NCBI RefSeq assembly: GCF_026230105.1
Contig: NC_079480.1
Location: forward strand, 20,378,488-20,442,487
Source: Diorhabda sublineata
Lineage: Eukaryota; Arthropoda; Insecta; Coleoptera; Chrysomelidae
Length of the DNA: 64,000 nucleotides
Direction of reading: 5' to 3'
The position numbers and the translations under genes are program-made. A model generated the notes under the pieces. That model was not told the origin of the DNA and searched no databases. It worked only from the letters and a program-made list of their open reading frames with translations. The stretch's first letter is position 1, and every line of letters starts with the position of its first letter. This document shows, piece by piece, positions 51,161 through 63,050 of the stretch.

Positions 51161-53274
51161 AATTTGAAGTAGCATTTCTCATATATTCGAGTGAGTTTGC
51201 ATCTAACTTTTTCAGATATCATCGAATAACATCGATTGAAGCCCATTGAGGTCAACTGTCACTTTGTAATAATTGAAAATTTTCAAAGTCTATCTTCCTA
51301 ATTTGAAGTCGCATTTCAACATTTCTCATATATTTGAGTGAGTTTGCATCTAACTTTGTCAGATATCATCGAATAACATCGATTGAAGCCCATTGAGGTC
51401 AACTGTCACTTTGTAATAATTGAAAATTTTCAAAGTCTATCTTCCTAATTTGAAGTCGCATTTCAACATTTCTCATATATTTGAGTGAGTTTGCATCTAA
51501 CTTTGTCAGATATCATCAAATAACATCCATTGAAGCCCATTGAGGTCAACTGTCACTTTGTAATATTTGAAAATTTTCAAAGTCTATCTTCCTAATTTGA
51601 AGTAGCATTTCTCATATATTCGAGTGAGTTTGCATCTAACTTTGTCAGATATCATCGAATAACATCCATTGAAGCCCATTGAGGTCAACTGTCACTTTGT
51701 AATAATTGAAAATTTTCAAAGTCTAACTTCCTAATTTGAAGTCGAATTTCAACATTTATCATATATTTGAGTGAGTTTGCATCTAACTTTGTCAGATATC
51801 ATCGAATAACATCCATTGAAGCCCATTGAGGTCAACTGTCACTTTGTAATAATTGAAAATTTTCAAAGTCTATCTTCCTAATTTGAAGTCGAATTTCAAA
51901 ATTTCTCATATATTTGAGTGAGTTTGCATCTAACTTTGTCAGATATCATCGAATAACATCCATTGAAGCCCATTGAGGTCAACTGTCACTTTGTAATAAT
52001 TGAAAATTTTCAAAGTCTATCTTCCTAATTTGAAGTCGAATTTCAACATTTATCATATATTTGAGTGAGTTTGCATCTAACTTTGTCAGATATCATCGAA
52101 TAACATCCATTGAAGCCCATTGAGGTCAACTGTCACTTTGTAATAATTGAAAATTTTCAAAGTCTATCTTCCTAATTTGAAGTCGCATTTCAACATTTCT
52201 CATATATTCGAGTGAGTTTGCATCTAACTTTGTCAGATATCATCGAATAACATCCATTGAAGCCCATTGAGGTCAACTGTCATTTTGTAATAATTGAAAA
52301 TTTTCAAAGTCTATCTTCCTAATTTGAAGTCGCATTTCAACATTTCTCATATATTCGAGTGAGTTTGCATCTAACTTTTTCAGATATCATCGAATAACAT
52401 CGATTGAAGCCCATTGAGGTCAAATGTCACTTTGTAATAATTGAAAATTTTCAAAGTCTATCTTCCTAATTTGAAGTCGCATTTCAACATTTCTCATATA
52501 TTTGAGTGAATTTGCATCTAACTTTGTCAGATATCATCGAATAACATCGATTGAAGCCCATTGAGGTCAACTGTCACTTTGTAATAATTGAAAATTTTCA
52601 AAGTCTATCTTCCTAATTTGAAGTCGAATTTCAACATTTCTCATATATTTGAGAGAGTTTACATCTAACTTTGTCAGATATCATCGAATAACATCCATTG
52701 AAGCCCATTGAGGTCAACTGTCACTTTGTAATAATTGAAAATTTTCAAAGTCTATCTTCCTAATTTGAAGTCGAATTTCAACATTTATCATATATTTGAG
52801 TGAGTTTGCATCTAACTTTGTCAGATATCATCGAATAACATCCATTGAAGCCCATTGAGGTCAACTGTCACTTTGTAATAATTGAAAATTTTCAAAGTCT
52901 ATCTTCCTAATTTGAAGTCGCATTTCAACATTTCTCATATATTCGAGTGAGTTTGCATCTAACTTTGTCAGATATCATCGAATAACATCCATTGAAGCCC
53001 ATTGAGGTCAACTGTCAATTTGTAATATTTGAAAATTTTCAAAGTCTATCTTCCTAATTTGAAGTAGCATTTCTCATATATTCGAGTGAGTTTGCATCTA
53101 ACTTTTTCAGATATCATCGAATAACATCGATTGAAGCCCATTGAGGTCAACTGTCACTTTGTAATAATTGAAAATTTTCAAAGTCTATCTTCCTAATTTG
53201 AAGTCGCATTTCAACATTTCTCATATATTTGAGTGAGTTTGCATCTAACTTTGTCAGATATCATCGAATAACAT

Positions 53275-54700
53275 CGATTAAAGCCCATTGAGGTCAACTG
53301 TCACTTTGTAATAATTGAAAATTTTCAAAGTCTATCTTCCTAATTTGAAGTCGAATTTCAACATTTCTCATATATTTGAGTGAGTTTGCATCTAACTTTG
53401 TCAGATATCATCGAATAACATCCATTGAAGCCCATTGAGGTCAACTGTCACTTTGTAATAATTGAAAATTTTCAAAGTCTATCTTCCTAATTTGAAGTCG
53501 AATTTCAACATTTATCATATATTTGAGTGAGTTTGCATCTAACTTTGTCAGATATCATCGAATAACATCCATTGAAGCCCATTGAGGTCAACTGTCACTT
53601 TGTAATAATTGAAAATTTTCAAAGTCTATCTTCCTAATTTGAAGTCGCATTTCAACATTTCTCATATATTCGAGTGAGTTTGCATCTAACTTTGTCAGAT
53701 ATCATCGAATAACATCCATTGAAGCCCATTGAGGTCAACTGTCATTTTGTAATAATTGAAAATTTTCAAAGTCTATCTTCCTAATTTGAAGTCGCATTTC
53801 AACATTTCTCATATATTCGAGTGAGTTTGCATCTAACTTTTTCAGATATCATCGAATAACATCGATTGAAGCCCATTGAGGTCAACTGTCACTTTGTAAT
53901 AATTGAAAATTTTCAAAGTCTATCTTCCTAATTTGAAGTCGAATTTCAACATTTCTCATATATTTGAGTGAGTTTGCATCTAACTTTGTCAGATATCATC
54001 GAATAACATCCATTGAAGCCCATTGAGGTCAACTGTCATTTTGTAATAATTGAAAATTTTCAAAGTCTATCTTCCTAATTTGAAGTCGCATTTCAACATT
54101 TCTCATATATTCGAGTGAGTTTGCATCTAACTTTTTCAGATATCATCGAATAACATCGATTGAAGCCCATTGAGGTCAACTGTCACTTTGTAATAATTGA
54201 AAATTTTCAAAGTCTATCTTCCTAATTTGAAGTCGCATTTCAACATTTCTCATATATTTGAGTGAGTTTGCATCTAACTTTGTCAGATATCATCGAATAA
54301 CATCGATTGAAGCCCATTGAGGTCAACTGTCACTTTGTAATAATTGAAAATTTTCAAAGTCTATCTTCCTAATTTGAAGTCGAATTTCAACATTTCTCAT
54401 ATATTTGAGTGAGTTTACATCTAACTTTGTCAGATATCATCGAATAACATCCATTGAAGCCCATTGAGGTCAACTGTCACTTTGTAATAATTGAAAATTT
54501 TCAAAGTCTATCTTCCTAATTTGAAGTCGAATTTCAACATTTATCATATATTTGAGTGAGTTTGCATCTAACTTTGTCAGATATCATCGAATAACATCCA
54601 TTGAAGCCCATTGAGGTCAACTGTCACTTTGTAATAATTGAAAATTTTCAAAGTCTATCTTCCTAATTTGAAGTCGCATTTCAACATTTCTCATATATTC
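53275..54700. repeat. Core satellite between mapped blocks
   Basis: Ordinary core monomers. Variant order (CGATTAAAG, then CATTTATCAT, then GTCATTTTG, then TTTTTCAG, then GTTTACATC) resembles stretches at 41.4-43.5 kb, but I did not fix a displacement with private mutations. GAGAGAGTTTGC near 54,702 is private. No gene is present. Confidence 0.75.
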
Positions 54701-57500
54701 GAGAGAGTTTGCATCTAACTTTGTCAGATATCATCGAATAACATCCATTGAAGCCCATTGAGGTCAACTGTCACTTTGTAATAATTGAAAATTTTCAAAG
54801 TCTATCTTCCTAATTTGAAGTCGCATTTCAACATTTCTCATATATTTGAGTGAGTTTGCATCTAACTTTATCAGATATCATCGAATAACATCCATTGAAG
54901 CCCATTGAGGTCAACTGTCACTTTGTAATAATTGAAAATTTTCAAAGTCTAACTTCCTAATTTGAAGTCGAATTTCAACATTTATCATATATTTGAGTGA
55001 GTTTGCATCTAACTTTGTCAGATATCATCGAATAACATCCATTGAAGCCCATTGAGGTCAACTGTCACTTTGTAATAATTGAAAATTTTCAAAGTCTATC
55101 TTCCTAATTTGAAGTCGCATTTCAACATTTCTCATATATTCGAGTGAGTTTGCATCTAACTTTGTCAGATATCATCGAATAACATCCATTGAAGCCCATT
55201 GAGGTCAACTGTCACTTTGTAATAATTGAAAATTTTCAAAGTCTATTTTTCCTAATTTGAAGTCGAATTTCAACATTTCTCATATATTTGAGTGAGTTTG
55301 CATCTAACTTTGTCAGATATCATCGAATAACATCCATTGAAGCCCATTGAGGTCAACTGTCATTTTGTAATAATTGAAAATTTTCAAAGTCTATCTTCCT
55401 AATTTGAAGTCGCATTTCAACATTTCTCATATATTCGAGTGAGTTTGCATCTAACTTTTTCAGATATCATCGAATAACATCGATTGAAGCCCATTGAGGT
55501 CAACTGTCACTTTGTAATAATTGAAAATTTTCAAAGTCTATCTTCCTAATTTGAAGTCGCATTTCAACATTTCTCATATATTTGAGTGAGTTTGCATCTA
55601 ACTTTGTCAGATATCATCGAATAACATCGATTGAAGCCCATTGAGGTCAACTGTCACTTTGTAATAATTGAAAATTTTCAAAGTCTATCTTCCTAATTTG
55701 AAGTCGAATTTCAACATTTATCATATATTTGAGTGAGTTTGCATCTAACTTTGTCAGATATCATCGAATAACATCCATTGAAGCCCATTGAGGTCAACTG
55801 TCACTTTGTAATAATTGAAAATTTTCAAAGTCTATCTTCCTAATTTGAAGTCGCATTTCAACATTTCTCATATATTCGAGTGAGTTTGCATCTAACTTTG
55901 TCAGATATCATCGAATAACATCCATTGAAGCCCATTGAGGTCAACTGTCACTTTGTAATAATTGAAAATTTTCAAAGTCTATCTTCCTAATTTGAAGTCG
56001 CATTTCAACATTTCTCATATATTTGAGTGAGTTTGCATCTAAATTTGTCAGATATCATCGAATAACATCGATTGAAGCCCATTGAGGTCAACTGTCACTT
56101 TGTAATATTTGAAAATTTTCAAAGTCTATCTTCCTAATTTGAAGTAGCATTTCTCATATATTCGAGTGAGTTTGCATCTAACTTTATCAGATATCATCGA
56201 ATAACATCCATTGAAGCCCATTGAGGTCAACTGTCACTTTGTAATAATTGAAAATTTTCAAAGTCTAACTTCCTAATTTGAAGTCGAATTTCAACATTTA
56301 TCATATATTTGAGTGAGTTTGCATCTAACTTTGTCAGATATCATCGAATAACATCCATTGAAGCCCATTGAGGTCAACTGTCACTTTGTAATAATTGAAA
56401 ATTTTCAAAGTCTATCTTCCTAATTTGAAGTCGCATTTCAACATTTCTCATATATTCGAGTGAGTTTGCATCTAACTTTGTCAGATATCATCGAATAACA
56501 TCCATTGAAGCCCATTGAGGTCAACTGTCACTTTGTAATAATTGAAAATTTTCAAAGTCTATCTTCCTAATTTGAAGTCGAATTTCAACATTTCTCATAT
56601 ATTTGAGTGAGTTTGCATCTAACTTTGTCAGATATCATCGAATAACATCCATTGAAGCCCATTGAGGTCAACTGTCATTTTGTAATAATTGAAAATTTTC
56701 AAAGTCTATCTTCCTAATTTGAAGTCGCATTTCAACATTTCTCATATATTCGAGTGAGTTTGCATCTAACTTTTTCAGATATCATCGAATAACATCGATT
56801 GAAGCCCATTGAGGTCAACTGTCACTTTGTAATAATTGAAAATTTTCAAAGTCTATCTTCCTAATTTGAAGTCGCATTTCAACATTTCTCATATATTTGA
56901 GTGAGTTTGCATCTAACTTTGTCAGATATCATCGAATAACATCGATTGAAGCCCATTGAGGTCAACTGTCACTTTGTAATAATTGAAAATTTTCAAAGTC
57001 TATCTTCCTAATTTGAAGTCGAATTTCAACATTTCTCATATATTTGAGTGAGTTTACATCTAACTTTGTCAGATATCATCGAATAACATCCATTGAAGCC
57101 CATTGAGGTCAACTGTCACTTTGTAATAATTGAAAATTTTCAAAGTCTAACTTCCTAATTTGAAGTCGAATTTCAACATTTATCATATATTTGAGTGAGT
57201 TTGCATCTAACTTTGTCAGATATCATCGAATAACATCGATTGAAGCCCATTGAGGTCAACTGTCACTTTGTAATATTTGAAAATTTTCAAAGTCTATCTT
57301 CCTAATTTGAAGTAGCATTTCTCATATATTCGAGTGAGTTTGCATCTAACTTTATCAGATATCATCGAATAACATCCATTGAAGCCCATTGAGGTCAACT
57401 GTCACTTTGTAATAATTGAAAATTTTCAAAGTCTAACTTCCTAATTTGAAGTCGAATTTCAACATTTATCATATATTTGAGTGAGTTTGCATCTAACTTT
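54700..57500. repeat. Core satellite with AACTTTATCAG landmarks
   Basis: AACTTTATCAG occurs at 54,864, 56,180 and 57,348, and continues at 57,781, 59,684 and 60,264. Except at 54,864 it directly follows a 139-bp monomer. At 54,864 it follows TATATTTGAG of a full-length monomer instead, which looks like loss of one 139-bp unit by exchange. GTCTATTTTTCCTAA near 55,244 is a 1-bp insertion and explains the 1316-bp spacing (nine monomers, -8, +1). TCTAACTTCC becomes frequent from here rightwards. Confidence 0.82.
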
Positions 57501-60500
57501 GTCAGATATCATCGAATAACATCCATTGAAGCCCATTGAGGTCAACTGTCACTTTGTAATAATTGAAAATTTTCAAAGTCTATCTTCCTAATTTGAAGTC
57601 GCATTTCAACATTTCTCATATATTTGAGTGAGTTTGCATCTAAATTTGTCAGATATCATCGAATAACATCGATTGAAGCCCATTGAGGTCAACTGTCACT
57701 TTGTAATATATGAAAATTTTCAAAGTCTATCTTCCTAATTTGAAGTAGCATTTCTCATATATTCGAGTGAGTTTGCATCTAACTTTATCAGATATCATCG
57801 AATAACATCCATTGAAGCCCATTGAGGTCAACTGTCACTTTGTAATAATTGAAAATTTTCAAAGTCTAACTTCCTAATTTGAAGTCGAATTTCAACATTT
57901 ATCATATATTTGAGTGAGTTTGCATCTAACTTTGTCAGATATCATCGAATAACATCCATTGAAGCCCATTGAGGTCAACTGTCACTTTGTAATAATTGAA
58001 AATTTTCAAAGTCTATCTTCCTAATTTGAAGTCGCATTTCAACATTTCTCATATATTCGAGTGAGTTTGCATCTAACTTTGTCAGATATCATCGAATAAC
58101 ATCCATTGAAGCCCATTGAGGTCAACTGTCACTTTGTAATAATTGAAAATTTTCAAAGTCTATCTTCCTAATTTGAAGTCGAATTTCAACATTTCTCATA
58201 TATTTGAGTGAGTTTGCATCTAACTTTGTCAGATATCATCGAATAACATCCATTGAAGCCCATTGAGGTCAACTGTCATTTTGTAATAATTGAAAATTTT
58301 CAAAGTCTATCTTCCTAATTTGAAGTCGCATTTCAACATTTCTCATATATTCGAGTGAGTTTGCATCTAACTTTTTCAGATATCATCGAATAACATCGAT
58401 TGAAGCCCATTGAGGTCAACTGTCACTTTGTAATAATTGAAAATTTTCAAAGTCTATCTTCCTAATTTGAAGTCGCATTTCAACATTTCTCATATATTTG
58501 AGTGAGTTTGCATCTAACTTTGTCAGATATCATCGAATAACATCGATTGAAGCCCATTGAGGTCAACTGTCACTTTGTAATAATTGAAAATTTTCAAAGT
58601 CTATCTTCCTAATTTGAAGTCGAATTTCAACATTTCTCATATATTTGAGTGAGTTTACATCTAACTTTGTCAGATATCATCGAATAACATCCATTGAAGC
58701 CCATTGAGGTCAACTGTCACTTTGTAATAATTGAAAATTTTCAAAGTCTAACTTCCTAATTTGAAGTCGAATTTCAACATTTATCATATATTTGAGTGAG
58801 TTTGCATCTAACTTTGTCAGATATCATCGAATAACATCCATTGAAGCCCATTGAGGTCAACTGTCACTTTGTAATAATTGAAAATTTTCAAAGTCTATCT
58901 TCCTAATTTGAAGTCGCATTTCAACATTTCTCATATATTCGAGTGAGTTTGCATCTAACTTTGTCAGATATCATCGAATAACATCCATTGAAGCCCATTG
59001 AGGTCAACTGTCACTTTGTAATAATTGAAAATTTTCAAAGTCTATCTTCCTAATTTGAAATCGAATTTCAACATTTCTCATATATTTGAGTGAGTTTGCA
59101 TCTAACTTTGTCAGATATCATCGAATAACATCCATTGAAGCCCATTGAGGTCAACTGTCATTTTGTAATAATTGAAAATTTTCAAAGTCTATCTTCCTAA
59201 TTTGAAGTCGCATTTCAACATTTCTCATATATTCGAGTGAGTTTGCATCTAACTTTTTCAGATATCATCGAATAACATCGATTGAAGCCCATTGAGGTCA
59301 ACTGTCACTTTGTAATAATTGAAAATTTTCAAAGTCTATCTTCCTAATTTGAAGTCGCATTCCAACATTTCTCATATATTTGAGTGAGTTTGCATCTAAC
59401 TTTGTCAGATATCATCGAATAACATCGATTGAAGCCCATTGAGGTCAACTGTCACTTTGTAATAATTGAAAATTTTCAAAGTCTATCTTCCTAATTTGAA
59501 GTCGAATTTCAACATTTCTCATATATTTGAGTGAGTTTGCATCTAAATTTGTCAGATATCATCGAATAACATCGATTGAAGCCCATTGAGGTCAACTGTC
59601 ACTTTGTAATATTTGAAAATTTTCAAAGTCTATCTTCCTAATTTGAAGTAGCATTTCTCATATATTCGAGTGAGTTTGCATCTAACTTTATCAGATATCA
59701 TCGAATAACATCCATTGAAGCCCATTGAGGTCAACTGTCACTTTGTAATAATTGAAAATTTTCAAAGTCTAACTTCCTAATTTGAAGTCGAATTTCAACA
59801 TTTATCATATATTTGAGTGAGTTTGCATCTAACTTTGTCAGATATCATCGAATAACATCCATTGAAGCCCATTGAGGTCAACTGTCACTTTGTAATAATT
59901 GAAAATTTTCAAAGTCTATCTTCCTAATTTGAAGTCGCATTTCAACATTTCTCATATATTCGAGTGAGTTTGCATCTAACTTTGTCAGATATCATCGAAT
60001 AACATCCATTGAAGCCCATTGAGGTCAACTGTCACTTTGTAATAATTGAAAATTTTCAAAGTCTATCTTCCTAATTTGAAGTCGCATTTCAACATTTCTC
60101 ATATATTTGAGTGAGTTTGCATCTAAATTTGTCAGATATCATCGAATAACATCGATTGAAGCCCATTGAGGTCAACTGTCACTTTGTAATATTTGAAAAT
60201 TTTCAAAGTCTATCTTCCTAATTTGAAGTAGCATTTCTCATATATTCGAGTGAGTTTGCATCTAACTTTATCAGATATCATCGAATAACATCCATTGAAG
60301 CCCATTGAGGTCAACTGTCACTTTGTAATAATTGAAAATTTTCAAAGTCTAACTTCCTAATTTGAAGTCGAATTTCAACATTTATCATATATTTGAGTGA
60401 GTTTGCATCTAACTTTGTCAGATATCATCGAATAACATCCATTGAAGCCCATTGAGGTCAACTGTCACTTTGTAATAATTGAAAATTTTCAAAGTCTATC

Positions 60501-62040
60501 TTCCTAATTTGAAGTCGCATTTCAACATTTCTCATATATTCGAGTGAGTTTGCATCTAACTTTGTCAGATATGATCGAATAACATCCATTGAAGCCCATT
60601 GAGGTCAACTGTCACTTTGTAATAATTGAAAATTTTCAAAGTCTATCTTCCTAATTTGAAGTCGAATTTCAACATTTCTCATATATTTGAGTGAGTTTGC
60701 ATCTAACTTTGTCAGATATCATCGAATAACATCCATTGAAGCCCATTGAGGTCAACTGTCATTTTGTAATAATTGAAAATTTTCAAAGTCTATCTTCCTA
60801 ATTTGAAGTCGCATTTCAACATTTCTCATATATTCGAGTGAGTTTGCATCTAACTTTTTCAGATATCATCGAATAACATCGATTGAAGCCCATTGAGGTC
60901 AACTGTCACTTTGTAATAATTGAAAATTTTCAAAGTCTATCTTCCTAATTTGAAGTCGCATTTCAACATTTCTCATATATTTGAGTGAGTTTGCATCTAA
61001 CTTTGTCAGATATCATCGAATAACATCGATTGAAGCCCATTGAGGTCAACTGTCACTTTGTAATAATTGAAAATTTTCAAAGTCTATCTTCCTAATTTGA
61101 AGTCGAATTTCAACATTTCTCATATATTTGAGTGAGTTTACATCTAACTTTGTCAGATATCATCGAATAACATCCATTGAAGCCCATTGAGGTCAACTGT
61201 CACTTTGTAATAATTGAAAATTTTCAAAGTCTAACTTCCTAATTTGAAGTCGAATTTCAACATTTATCATATATTTGAGTGAGTTTGCATCTAACTTTGT
61301 CAGATATCATCGAATAACATCCATTGAAGCCCATTGAGGTCAACTGTCACTTTGTAATAATTGAAAATTTTCAAAGTCTATCTTCCTAATTTGAAGTCGC
61401 ATTTCAACATTTCTCATATATTCGAGTGAGTTTGCATCTAACTTTGTCAGATATCATCGAATAACATCCATTGAAGCCCATTGAGGTCAACTGTCACTTT
61501 GTAATAATTGAAAATTTTCAAAGTCTATCTTCCTAATTTGAAGTCGAATTTCAACATTTCTTATATATTTGAGTGAGTTTGCATCTAACTTTGTCAGATA
61601 TCATCGAATAACATCCATTGAAGCCCATTGAGGTCAACTGTCATTTTGTAATAATTGAAAATTTTCAAAGTCTATCTTCCTAATTTGAAGTCGCATTTCA
61701 ACATTTCTCATATATTCGAGTGAGTTTGCATCTAACTTTTTCAGATATCATCGAATAACATCGATTGAAGCCCATTGAGGTCAACTGTCACTTTGTAATA
61801 ATTGAAAATTTTCAAAGTCTATCTTCCTAATTTGAAGTCGCATTTCAACATTTCTCATATATTTGAGTGAGTTTGCATCTAACTTTGTCAGATATCATCG
61901 AATAACATCGATTGAAGCCCATTGAGGTCAACTGTCACTTTGTAATAATTGAAAATTTTCAAAGTCTATCTTCCTAATTTGAAGTCGAATTTCAACATTT
62001 CTCATATATTTGAGTGAGTTTGCATCTAAATTTGTCAGAT
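57500..62040. repeat. 2483-bp (17-monomer) tandem duplication
   Basis: Two copies, about 57,500-60,000 and 60,000-62,040. CTAAATTTGTCAG occurs at 57,640, 59,543, 60,123 and 62,026: spacings 1903, 580, 1903, so 2483 bp separates each matching pair. AACTTTATCAG at 57,781/60,264 also gives 2483. This is 17 monomers minus two 8-bp deletions. Private changes are GTAATATATG near 57,704, TTTGAAATCG near 59,055, CGCATTCCAAC near 59,357, ATATGATCG near 60,570 and TTTCTTATATAT near 61,557. Confidence 0.87.
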
Positions 62041-62128
62041 ATCATCGAATAACATCCATTGAAGCCCATTGAGGTCAACTGTCACTTTGTAATATTTGAA
62101 AATTTTCAAAGTCTATCTTCCTAATTTG

Positions 62129-62406
62129 AAGTAGCATTTCTCATATATTCGAGTGAGTTTGCATCTAACTTTGTCAGATATCATCGAATAACATCGATTA
62201 AAGCCCATTGAGGTCAACTGTCACTTTGTAATATTTGAAAATTTTCAAAGTCTATCTTCCTAATTTGAAGTAGCATTTCTCATATATTCGAGTGAGTTTG
62301 CATCTAACTTTGTCAGATATCATCGAATAACATCCATTGAAGCCCATTGAGGTCAACTGTCACTTTGTAATAATTGAAAATTTTCAAAGTCTAACTTCCT
62401 AATTTG
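62129..62406. repeat. Two consecutive 139-bp monomers
   Basis: GAAGTAGC at 62,128 and 62,267 are exactly 139 bp apart, the only place where two shortened monomers stand back to back. The second holds ACATCGATTAAAG. It shows the short unit can itself be duplicated in its own register. Confidence 0.88.
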
Positions 62407-63050
62407 AAGTCGAATTTCAACATTTCTCATATATTTGAGTGAGTTTGCATCTAACTTTGTCAGATATCATCGAATAACATCGATTGAAGCCCATTGAGGT
62501 CAACTGTCACTTTGTAATATTTGAAAATTTTCAAAGTCTATCTTCCTAATTTGAAGTAGCATTTCTCATATATTCGAGTGAGTTTGCATCTAACTTTGTC
62601 AGATATCATCGAATAACATCCATTGAAGCCCATTGAGTTCAACTGTCACTTTGTAATAATTGAAAATTTTCAAAGTCTAACTTCCTAATTTGAAGTCGAA
62701 TTTCAACATTTATCATATATTCGAGTGAGTTTGCATCTAACTTTGTCAGATATCATCGAATAACATCCATTGAAGCCCATTGAGGTCAACTGTCACTTTG
62801 TAATATTTGAAAATTTTCAAAGTCTATCTTCCTAATTTGAAGTCGAATTTTAACATTTCTCATATATTTGAGTGAGTTTGCATCTAACTTTGTCAGATAT
62901 CATCGAATAACATCCATTGAAGCCCATTGAGGTCAACTGTCACTTTGTAATAATTGAAAATTTTCAAAGTCTATCTTCCTAATTTGAAGTCGATTTTCAA
63001 CATTTCTCATATATTTGAGTGAGTTTGCATCTAACTTTGTCAGATATCAT

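Larger units (their letters stand above)
7110..62560. repeat. 139-bp monomer class (27 copies)
   Basis: A shortened monomer reading GAAGTAGCATTTCTC where the full unit has GAAGTCGCATTTCAACATTTCTC: 8 bp are lost between two CATTTC direct repeats, plus one C-to-A change. It always carries an upstream GTAATATTTG or, once, GTAATATATG. GAAGTAGC starts at 7232, 13,973, 14,846, 18,363, 21,439, 22,165, 25,831, 30,828, 31,544, 34,473, 41,222, 42,389, 43,851, 44,284, 48,243, 49,410, 51,166, 51,599, 53,061, 56,141, 57,309, 57,742, 59,644, 60,224, 62,128, 62,267 and 62,553. The shared substitutions show a single origin followed by spread. None occur in the left flank. Confidence 0.93.
3937..63050. repeat. 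147-bp satellite array, homogenised core
   Basis: About 400 head-to-tail monomers, all in one orientation. Adjacent monomers differ at a limited set of linked sites: GTCG[A/C]ATTT, TATAT[T/C]GAG preceded by T, CTTT[G/T]TCAG, ACATC[C/G]ATTG, TTGA[G/A]GTC, GTCA[C/T]TTTG, GAAAAT[T/G]TTC and CAACATTT[C/A]TCAT. Combinations of these recur in long blocks, so the core is built of higher-order repeats. GATATC is present in almost every copy. Nothing longer than a few bases interrupts the satellite: no transposable element, inverted segment or unique stretch. Retroelement-free arrays of this kind are typical of active or recently expanded (peri)centromeric satellite; that location is inferred. Confidence 0.97.
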
